NCBI GenBank assembly: GCA_020633555.1
Contig: JACKDL010000025.1
Coordinates: 26,716-90,715, forward strand
Reading direction: 5' to 3'
Length of the DNA stretch: 64,000 nucleotides
Source of the DNA: Myxococcales bacterium
Lineage (GTDB): Bacteria > Myxococcota_A > Bradymonadia > UBA7976 > UBA1532
The position numbers and the translations under genes are program-made. The notes beneath the pieces are model-generated. The model was not told where the DNA came from and did no database searches. It was given only the letters and a program-made list of their open reading frames with translations. Below, one piece after another: positions 1 to 9,068 of the stretch (position 1 is the first letter of the stretch; the number at the start of each line of letters is the position of its first letter).

Positions 1-573
1 GATCCGCCAGAAGATGGTGAACTGGCTCGCCCCGTCCATCAGGGCGCTCTCTTCCAGATCCTTCGGGATGGTGTCGAAGTAGCCCTTCAGCATGAACACG
101 CAGAACGGGATGGCGGTGGTGCTGTACACGAGCACCAGGCCCAGCATGCGATCCAGCAGCCCCAGCCAGTCCATGAGCTGATACAGCGGGATCATCATCA
201 TGGTGCCCGGGAACATCTGGGTCACCAGGAAGGCCGCCAGCCCCGCCCGTCGCCCCGGGAACCGGAAGCGGCTGAAGGCGTAGGCCGCCGTGCACGCCAG
301 GAACACCCCCACCAGGGTCGTCACCCCCGACACCACGGTGGAGTTCAGAAGCTGCCGCCCGAACAGCGGATCGCCCACGATGTCGGCGAAGTTCTGCAGG
401 CTGAACTCTGTGGGCAGCGGGTTCAGCCCGGTGGCGAAGTCCTGGCTGGGCCGCAGCGCCATCTTGATGACCCACAGCACCGGGAACAGCGTGCCCACCG
501 TGAACACGATGAGCAGCGCGTGGGTGGCCCAGCGCACGGGCGGCCTGGGATCGGTGTGCTCGTGGGCGCTCAT
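1..573 (-). CDS. Carbohydrate ABC transporter permease, MalG-like (3' truncated by window edge)
   Basis: Inner-membrane permease of a binding-protein-dependent sugar importer. The 191 visible residues start at an ATG overlapping the upstream permease stop (ATGA). They show the usual MalG plan: a short cytoplasmic start, TM1 around residues 15-35 (LLIVFTVGTLFPVLWVI), a periplasmic loop, then several hydrophobic segments. The sequence breaks off inside the EAA coupling loop, where 'ESALMDGASQFTIFWRI' is visible; this loop docks on the ATPase. The C-terminal third lies outside the window, so completeness cannot be judged. It is last of four visible transporter genes in the order ATPase, binding protein, MalF, MalG. 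Substrate is unknown; sugar or glycerol-phosphate is the family expectation. Confidence 0.93.
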   Translation of the reverse strand, partial: MSAHEHTDPRPPVRWATHALLIVFTVGTLFPVLWVIKMALRPSQDFATGLNPLPTEFSLQNFADIVGDPLFGRQLLNSTVVSGVTTLVGVFLACTAAYAFSRFRFPGRRAGLAAFLVTQMFPGTMMMIPLYQLMDWLGLLDRMLGLVLVYSTTAIPFCVFMLKGYFDTIPKDLEESALMDGASQFTIFWRI

Positions 574-2243
574 CCGTAGGTGGCCTCCGCGCCCTTGCTG
601 AGCTTGTTCGTCAGCGCCGAGTACCCCAGCAAGATCAAGAAGATGAGCACTGAGTAGGCCGCCGCGTAGCCGTAGCGATCCTGCTCGAAGGCCCAGCGGT
701 AGGCCTCGGTGATCAGGATGTCGGTGCTGTTGTTCGGCTGCCCGCCGCTGACCAGGTAGATGATGTTGAACATGTTGAAGGTCCAGATGGACCCCAGGAT
801 CAGCGCCGGCACCATGGCCGGCTTCAGCAGCGGCAGGGTGATCTCGCGGAACTTGTCCCAGGTGCTCGCCCCGTCCACGTCGGCTGCCTCGTACAGGTCC
901 TTGGGGATGGACTGCAGCGCCCCCAGCGCCACCACCATCATGAAGGGGAAGCCCAGCCAGGTGTTGGTGGTGACGTTCGCCGCGAAGGCCGTCCAGAAGC
1001 CGCTGAACCAGCCCACGGGCTCCACACCCAGCCCGCCCAGCAGGTGGTTGATGAGCCCGTACTGCTTGTTGAACATGCCCTTCCAGATCAGGGCGGTGAT
1101 GTAGTTCGGCACCGCCCAGGGCACGATCAGCAGCACCCGGTACACGCCCTTCAGCCGCAGCGTGGGCTCCTTCAGCACCAACGCCAGCGCCAGCCCGATG
1201 GCCGCGTGGAGGATGACGTTCAGCGCGGTCCACGCCACCGTCACTGCCAGCGTGAAGTAGAAGCTCAGCGGCTCCCAGAAGCCCACGCCCTCGCTGCGCA
1301 GGATCTGCACGAAGTTGCGCAGGCCCACGAAGGTGAACGTGCCGTGGTCGTGGCGGGTGAAGGCCAGCAGCAGCCCAAAAGCGAAGGGCGCCAGGATCAG
1401 CACCGCCATGCCGGCCATGGCCGGCGCGACGTAGGCGTAGGCGGCGCGGTGGGGCGAGCGGGCGCTGCAGGTGAACCACCCCACCGCCCCTGCCAGCACC
1501 AGCGGGAGCAACGGCGCCGCCAGCACCAACACCCCCAGCTCGGGCAGCAACGGCTCGGGGGCCGGCCCGTGCCCGCTCACCAGACCCAGGACCCAGCGCA
1601 CCTGGTGGGCCTGGTGATCGGTCAGGTCGTACATGGACAGGGCCAAGGCAGCCTCGGCGAGCAGCACGGCCACCCCCGCGCCCGCTGCGGCACGCCATGG
1701 ACGCAGCGGGCCCCTCCACAGCAAGAGCAGCCAGGCGGTCAGGCCGAGAGCCAGCGCCCCCAGCAACCGCCAGCGCCCGGTGGCAGCCACCCGTGCCCAG
1801 TCCGGGGCCGGCACATCCGCCACCGCCACCTGCCGGGCCCCGGCCGGCGCCGCCGCGCGCCACTGCCCGCCTGCGCGGGCCACGAACGCCCCGTCGCGCC
1901 CCTTGCTCCACGCGTCCGCGGCGGCCTTGTCGCCGTCGCTGCCGGGATCGAGCGCCTGGCCCGCCGCCATCGGGTGAGCGACGTAGCTCAGCCGGGGCAG
2001 GAAGGCGTAGGGGCGGGGCGCCGGGTCGTCCACCACCACCCGCAGCAGGGCCCCGCCGGTGGTGGTCATGGCCGCCGGCTGCGGGCTCACCGCCAGGGCG
2101 CTGGCCAGCCGCTGCGCCGACCAGGCACCGGCCCGATCGGCGTTGTGCTGCGCGTACTGCTGCCACGCCATGTCGCCCAGCAGCGCCGCGAACAGGCACG
2201 CCAGCAGCGGCGCCACATACCCCGCGCGGGTCGCCCTCGCCAC
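570..2243 (-). CDS. Carbohydrate ABC transporter permease, MalF-like, with long N-terminal extension
   Basis: Second inner-membrane permease subunit, 557 residues. The core permease (about residues 275-557) has the EAA loop 'EAADVDGASTWDKFREITLP' and the hydrophobic segments of the MalF family. The first ~270 residues are an extension: a TM near residues 9-27, a periplasmic stretch of about 125 residues, then several further hydrophobic helices. MalF of enteric bacteria also has an added N-terminal part and a periplasmic P2 loop, but this arrangement is longer before the core. The start is GTG four bases after the binding-protein stop, so it is probably translationally coupled. Family assignment is firm; the role of the extension is unknown. 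Confidence 0.93.
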   Translation of the reverse strand: MARATRAGYVAPLLACLFAALLGDMAWQQYAQHNADRAGAWSAQRLASALAVSPQPAAMTTTGGALLRVVVDDPAPRPYAFLPRLSYVAHPMAAGQALDPGSDGDKAAADAWSKGRDGAFVARAGGQWRAAAPAGARQVAVADVPAPDWARVAATGRWRLLGALALGLTAWLLLLWRGPLRPWRAAAGAGVAVLLAEAALALSMYDLTDHQAHQVRWVLGLVSGHGPAPEPLLPELGVLVLAAPLLPLVLAGAVGWFTCSARSPHRAAYAYVAPAMAGMAVLILAPFAFGLLLAFTRHDHGTFTFVGLRNFVQILRSEGVGFWEPLSFYFTLAVTVAWTALNVILHAAIGLALALVLKEPTLRLKGVYRVLLIVPWAVPNYITALIWKGMFNKQYGLINHLLGGLGVEPVGWFSGFWTAFAANVTTNTWLGFPFMMVVALGALQSIPKDLYEAADVDGASTWDKFREITLPLLKPAMVPALILGSIWTFNMFNIIYLVSGGQPNNSTDILITEAYRWAFEQDRYGYAAAYSVLIFLILLGYSALTNKLSKGAEATYG

Positions 2244-2247
2244 CGCC

Positions 2248-3453
2248 CTACTCCGCCGCCCGCCGGATGACCGCGGCCGCGTCGCGCAGCGCGTCGGCCG
2301 GCGACTCGCCGTGCACGATGCCCCGCGACAGGGCCGACTTCATGGGCGTCCACACCCCGCGCATGTGGGGCCGGTTGCTCAGCGACACCGTGTCCTCCAC
2401 CTGGTCGCGGAAGGCCTCCACGAAGGCGTCCCCCGCCACCGCCGGATCCTGGTAGGCCGCCTTGTTGGCCACGAGCTGCCCGCCCTGGAGCAGCCGCGAC
2501 AGCGCCTCGTCGTCCTGGCTCAGGAACACCATCAGGTCGAAGGCCGCGCGCTTCTGCTTCGAGTGGGCGCTCAGCAGGATCCCCTCGACCCCCAGGAACG
2601 GCTTCGCCTTCAGGCCCGACTCGCTCACCGTCGGCAGCGGCGAGACCGCCCAGCCGCCGTGCTCGGCCAGCTCTGCGCGGAACCAGGGCCCGCTCACCAC
2701 GTAGGCCAGCTTGCGCTGCTTGAACAGGGTGGTCACCAGCGCGCTGGTCAGCTCCTCGGGCACGATGCGCTCGACGGCCACCAGCCCTCGCACGAACTCG
2801 ACGCTCCGGATCGCCGCCGGCGAGTCCAGCGCCAGCGTGTCCTGCTCGTCGGCGTACACGGCGCCGCCGAAGCCGTGCAGCCAGGGGGCGTGGAAGTACA
2901 GGCTGTCGAGCTCATAGCCCAGCCCCCACACGCTCGGGTCCTCCGCCCGCAGCGCCTTCGCCTGCGCGATCAGCGCCGCGGTGTCCGCCGGCGCATCGGG
3001 CGCCAAGGCGGTGTCGCGGTACAGCGCCAGCGTCTTGAAGGCCAGGGGCAGGCCGTACAGCTCGCCGCGGTAGACCAGGGGGCTCAGGGTCGAGCGGAAA
3101 AAGCGGTCGAGCAGCGGCTCGGTGGCCCAGAACCCGATGGGCTCGATGACCCCGGCCGCCGCCCAGTCCCCCACCCGGTCGTGCGCAAAGATGAACAGAT
3201 CCGGGCCGTTGCCCCGTGGGGTGGCCACGCTGACCTTGTTGGGGAAGGCGTCGTAGGGGATGCCCGAGGGCACCACCTTCACCTCGGGGTGGGCGGCCTC
3301 GTAGCGGCCCAGGGCAGCCTCCAGGGCGGCCAGCTCGGCCCCCCGGTAGCTGTGCCACAGCACCAGCCGGGTGCGGTCATCGGCCCCGTCGCCGGCGCTG
3401 CAGCCCAGCAGCCACCCCAACACCAGCCACGGGAGCAGGCGGCGCACGCTCAC
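2248..3453 (-). CDS. Extracellular sugar-binding lipoprotein (SBP family 1) of the ABC importer
   Basis: Substrate-capture subunit of the importer, 401 residues. The GTG start overlaps the ATPase stop (GTGA), and an in-frame GTG two codons on is an alternative. The N-terminus is a lipoprotein signal ending in LLGC, with the lipidated Cys at about residue 18, so the protein should be membrane anchored rather than free periplasmic. The body shows type-1 solute-binding features: 'LVLWHSYRG' near the mature start, 'PDLFIFAHDRVGDWAAAG', 'GELYGLPLAFKTLALYRD', and a C-terminal segment with alternating binding and hinge motifs (SGPWFRAELAE). It matches maltose/oligosaccharide binders in length. Ligand is not predictable from sequence alone. 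Confidence 0.92.
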   Translation of the reverse strand: MSVRRLLPWLVLGWLLGCSAGDGADDRTRLVLWHSYRGAELAALEAALGRYEAAHPEVKVVPSGIPYDAFPNKVSVATPRGNGPDLFIFAHDRVGDWAAAGVIEPIGFWATEPLLDRFFRSTLSPLVYRGELYGLPLAFKTLALYRDTALAPDAPADTAALIAQAKALRAEDPSVWGLGYELDSLYFHAPWLHGFGGAVYADEQDTLALDSPAAIRSVEFVRGLVAVERIVPEELTSALVTTLFKQRKLAYVVSGPWFRAELAEHGGWAVSPLPTVSESGLKAKPFLGVEGILLSAHSKQKRAAFDLMVFLSQDDEALSRLLQGGQLVANKAAYQDPAVAGDAFVEAFRDQVEDTVSLSNRPHMRGVWTPMKSALSRGIVHGESPADALRDAAAVIRRAAE

Positions 3454-4505
3454 CCCAGCCGCCCCTGGGTGGCGCCGTCGAACAGGTGCAGCCGCCCCGG
3501 CTCGGGGGCCAGGTGCATCAGCGCCCCCGGCGACGGCGGCGCGTCCTTGGTGCGCACCACCAGGAGCTGCTCCCCGTGGCGGCAGTAGACGAAGCTCTCG
3601 GAGCCCATGGGCTCCACCACCTCGACGGTGCCCGAGAACACCGCCGCCCCGGCCTCCACCGGCCGAAGGTGCTCGGGCCGCACGCCCAGCACCACCGGCT
3701 GCCCCACCTGGCCGGCCCCTTGGAAGGCGACCTGGAAGCCCGCCCCCGTCACCCCGGCCGCGGTGCGCTCGCCCGTGAGCAGGTTCATGGCGGGGCTGCC
3801 GATGAACGTGGCCACGAACGTGTTGTCGGGCCGATCGTAGAGCTCCAGCGGCGCCCCGATCTGCTGCACCACGCCGCCCTTCAGCAGCACGATGCGGTCG
3901 GCCAGGGTCATGGCCTCCACCTGATCGTGGGTGACGTACAGGCTCGTGGCCCCCAGGCTGCGGTGCAGCTTGCTCAGCTCCACCCGCATCTGCAGCCGCA
4001 GCTTCGCGTCCAGGTTGCTCAGGGGCTCGTCGAACAGGAACACCTTCGGCGCCCGCACGATGGCGCGGCCAATGGCGATGCGCTGCCGCTGCCCGCCCGA
4101 CATGGCCTTGGGCTTGCGGTCCAGCAGATCGCTGATGGCCAACTGCTCGGCCACCTTGCGCACCCGCTGCTCGATGTCGGCCTTGGGCACCTTCTGGAGC
4201 TTCAGCCCGAAGGCCATGTTCTCGAAGGCGGTCATGTGCGGGTAGAGGGCGTAGCTCTGGAACACCATCGCCACGTCGCGGGCCTTGGGCGCCGCCTCGT
4301 TCACCCGCCGGCCGTCGATCCGCAGCTCGCCGGTGGTGATGCTTTCGAGGCCCGCCACCATCCGCAGGGTCGTGCTCTTGCCGCACCCCGACGGGCCGAC
4401 CAGCACGATGAACTCCCCCGGCTGGATGTCGATGGAGAACGCCTGCACGGCCTCGAACCCGTTGGGGTAGCGCTTGCCAACCCCGTCCAGCTCCACCCGC
4501 GCCAC
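3450..4505 (-). CDS. ABC transporter ATPase, MalK/UgpC family
   Basis: Energy-coupling ATPase of the importer, 351 residues. Walker A is GPSGCGKST (about residues 37-45), the Q-loop is in 'VFQSYALYPH', the signature is 'MSGGQRQR', Walker B is 'VFLFDEPLSNLDAK', and the switch His is in 'YVTHDQVEAMT'. The C-terminal ~100 residues have the TOBE/OB fold pattern of MalK-type regulatory domains (VLGVRPEHL). I chose the GTG at 4505 because GGGAGG lies six bases upstream and homology begins there; a longer open frame upstream has no family similarity. First gene of the four-gene transporter operon. MalK/UgpC ATPases often serve several importers, so this one may not be exclusive. Confidence 0.94.
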   Translation of the reverse strand: MARVELDGVGKRYPNGFEAVQAFSIDIQPGEFIVLVGPSGCGKSTTLRMVAGLESITTGELRIDGRRVNEAAPKARDVAMVFQSYALYPHMTAFENMAFGLKLQKVPKADIEQRVRKVAEQLAISDLLDRKPKAMSGGQRQRIAIGRAIVRAPKVFLFDEPLSNLDAKLRLQMRVELSKLHRSLGATSLYVTHDQVEAMTLADRIVLLKGGVVQQIGAPLELYDRPDNTFVATFIGSPAMNLLTGERTAAGVTGAGFQVAFQGAGQVGQPVVLGVRPEHLRPVEAGAAVFSGTVEVVEPMGSESFVYCRHGEQLLVVRTKDAPPSPGALMHLAPEPGRLHLFDGATQGRLG

Positions 4506-4758
4506 GGGGCGCCTCCCTTCGTCTCTGTGGGCCCGCAGAGCGGGGGCCCCTTGATACTCTGCCGCCCCCCAGTCGGCAACGTCGGCGTGCCCTGGAGCGC
4601 TCGGGTTGCCGTGACCCGGGGGAAGATGGCACTCTCGGGACGTTTCCATGGGAAAAATCACGGACCTGTCCTCGCCTGGGGTCGCTCCCTGTGGCGCGGC
4701 GGGTGTCGACCGCGGGATGGGGCGTCCTCCAGGGCCCGCCAGGGGAGTTCACGGCTTG

Positions 4759-7377
<2,619 letters not shown>

Positions 7378-7469
7378 ACGTGCGCCCCTGGGCGCGGCCG
7401 CACCGCGCCCCCCCCTACCCCGCAGAATCACTGCAATTCTCAAACAGGCCTTGGCCTGCCCCCGCTTGA

Positions 7470-7642
7470 GGAGTAGGTTCGATCCCAGGAGGTCGAACGA
7501 CCGAAAGCCGTGAGGGTTGAGAAAAATCCAGTTGCCGATTAACCCGGGTCTGGTCCCTGTCGGTGGTGTGCAAGCCGGCCGCTGAGTCGGAAGCCTGAAG
7601 CCGTTAGATCGGGCCCACCTAGTGATGGGATTGGGTTTTTTC
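7470..7642 (+). ncRNA. ssrS: Probable 6S RNA
   Basis: Non-coding RNA that binds sigma-70 RNA polymerase by mimicking an open promoter. The interval has no plausible ORF but does have a long-range closing helix: 7476-7487 can pair with 7626-7637 (CGATCCCA core with G.U extensions). Within it, 'GGTGTGCAAGCCGG' at about 7570-7583 followed by 'GTCGGAAGCCTGAA' at about 7586-7600 lines up with the E. coli 6S segment 'GGTGAGCATGCTCGG...CCGAGAAGCCTTAA', and 'CCCACCT' further 3' parallels 'TTCACCTT'. A U-rich run (7636-7641) and a strong terminator at 7685-7721 follow. I made this comparison from memory and ran no covariance model, so ends are approximate. Confidence 0.6.
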
Positions 7643-7684
7643 AGGCATCCCGAGATCGTCTCTCGCTCGAACGACGCTCCCCTT

Positions 7685-7721
7685 CCAACGGCGCTCCTGT
7701 GTGAGCGCCGTTGGTCTTTCT
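7685..7721 (+). terminator. Strong intrinsic terminator after the 6S RNA candidate
   Basis: A perfect 12-bp GC-rich inverted repeat, CCAACGGCGCTC (7685-7696) and GAGCGCCGTTGG (7703-7714), with a 6-nt loop, followed by TCTTTCT. It ends plus-strand transcription before the convergent dtd gene. It lies 300 bases past the preceding protein gene, which supports an independent RNA unit in between. Confidence 0.88.
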
Positions 7722-7760
7722 GGGCTCCGGTTCACCCCTCCCCGGAGAGCACGTCGAGCC

Positions 7761-8210
7761 TCAGAAGCCCTTCTTCGAGTCCAGCAGCAGGGTCACCGGC
7801 CCGTCGTTGACCAGCTCCACCATCATGTGGGTGCGGAAGCGGCCCGTCTCACAGCGCACCCCCTGGGCCCGCACCGCCGCCACGAACTGGTCGAAGAGCG
7901 GCTCGGCCACCTCCGGTCGCGCCGCCTGCACGAACGACGGGCGGCGCCCCTTGCGGCAGTCGCCCAGCAGAGTGAACTGGCTGACCGCCAGCACCGCCCC
8001 GCCCACGGCGGCCAGGTCCAGGTTGATCTTGCCCTCTTCGTCCTCGAAGACCCGCAGCCCAACCACCTTGCGTGCGAGAAACTCGGCGTCCGCGGACGTG
8101 TCGTCGGTGGCGGCGCCCACCAGGACCAGCAGGCCCCGCTCCACCGCGCCCGTGAGCGCGTCGTCCACCGTCACCTGGGCGCGACTGACCTTCTGCACCA
8201 CCGCGCGCAT
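7761..8210 (-). CDS. dtd: D-aminoacyl-tRNA deacylase
   Basis: Hydrolyses D-amino acids (and Gly) mischarged on tRNA. 149 residues, the normal family length. Both signature motifs are present: 'SQFTLLGDCRKGRRPSF' (family: SQFTL.AD...GRRPSF) and the C-terminal 'NDGPVTLLLD', where the Gly-Pro pair forms the cross-subunit cis-peptide that excludes L-amino acids. Start: ATG 8210, the universal 'MRAVVQKVSRA' beginning, with GGAAAGG upstream; a longer open frame has no family similarity. It is convergent with the 6S RNA candidate and divergent from the FHA gene, so it is probably monocistronic. Confidence 0.96.
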   Translation of the reverse strand: MRAVVQKVSRAQVTVDDALTGAVERGLLVLVGAATDDTSADAEFLARKVVGLRVFEDEEGKINLDLAAVGGAVLAVSQFTLLGDCRKGRRPSFVQAARPEVAEPLFDQFVAAVRAQGVRCETGRFRTHMMVELVNDGPVTLLLDSKKGF

Positions 8211-8343
8211 CGGAGACCTTTCCTTTCGCTGAGATACGGGTCTGCTCGGCCCGCGCTCATCTTCCAAAACCGGGTCGCGCTGTGATACATGAGTCCCCGT
8301 CGGGGCGGAACCATGGTCCCGCCGGCCCGTCGATGAGGATGGC

Positions 8344-9021
8344 ATGGGCGACCAGAACCGCAAGACGCTGCGTAGCTTCTACTGCCGCGACTACCTGTGG
8401 GAGCTGTACGAGGTCATGACGCAGGACCTCGGCTGCTCGATGGACTACCTCATCAATGAGGCCATGCGGCATTACGCCCGCAGCCGGAACTACAGCCTGG
8501 CGGCCTCGAACCGCCAAGGCGAACCGCAGGTGGTCTCCCCCTTCGGCCCCCCCGGCACACCGCAGCCCGCCGCCGCCCCCGAGCAGCGTCGGCCGCCGCC
8601 GCTGCCGGGTCAGCCGCACGCCCCGGGACACCAACCCCCGCCCAGCCCGCAGCCGCCGCTGCCGGGGCAGGTTGCGGCTGGGTCAGCGCCCGCTGCCACG
8701 CCGGTGGCCCCGGCCGCGGCCCCTGCGGCCGCAGCCCAGCGGCAGCCGCTGTTCCTGCTGTTCAACGGGCAGCGCTATCGCATCGACAAGGACAAGTTTG
8801 TGATCGGGCGTGGCAGCCAGATGACGGACTTGACCATTCGCGACGGCAACATCTCGCGCAAGCACGCAGCGGTCATCCACCGGGGCGGCGCCTACTACAT
8901 CAAGGATCTCGATTCCACCAACGGCATCGAGTTCAACGGCAAGCGCATCGAGCACAAGCGGGTGGACGAAGGCGACACCTTCTACCTGTGCGACTACGAG
9001 CTGCGCTTCACGTACCGCTAG
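8344..9021 (+). CDS. FHA-domain protein with N-terminal ribbon-helix-helix-like segment
   Basis: 225 residues in three parts. Residues 8-52 (KTLRSFYCRDYLWELYEVM...YLINEAMRHYARSR) resemble a ribbon-helix-helix DNA-binding fold: a short strand then two helices. Residues 60-135 are a Pro/Ala/Gln-rich flexible linker. Residues 140-225 are an FHA domain with 'GRGS', 'SRKHAAV' and 'STNGIEFNG', the phosphothreonine-contacting loops. A DNA-binding or dimerising head on an FHA reader suggests an effector of Ser/Thr kinase signalling; the kinase gene immediately downstream on the opposite strand is an obvious candidate partner. Start: ATG 8344 with GAGGA upstream. FHA call is firm; the RHH call is by pattern only. 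Confidence 0.85.
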   Translation: MGDQNRKTLRSFYCRDYLWELYEVMTQDLGCSMDYLINEAMRHYARSRNYSLAASNRQGEPQVVSPFGPPGTPQPAAAPEQRRPPPLPGQPHAPGHQPPPSPQPPLPGQVAAGSAPAATPVAPAAAPAAAAQRQPLFLLFNGQRYRIDKDKFVIGRGSQMTDLTIRDGNISRKHAAVIHRGGAYYIKDLDSTNGIEFNGKRIEHKRVDEGDTFYLCDYELRFTYR

Positions 9022-9068
9022 CCCGCCTGCGAGGCCACGCGCCCACCAGCGCGCGGCAGACCCCCGCC

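Noticed and set aside
4641..4656. TTTCC-ATG-GGAAA palindrome before the ATPase operon.
   Set aside because: Only 5-nt arms and the ATG centre is not a real start; too short to call an operator.
4648..4758. Upstream ATG at 4648 for the 4759 gene.
   Set aside because: No ribosome-binding site and the added 37 residues block the signal peptide.
7474..7500. A GGTTCGATCC tRNA T-loop-like string.
   Set aside because: Flanking bases cannot form a five-pair T stem or a cloverleaf; it fits the 6S closing helix instead.
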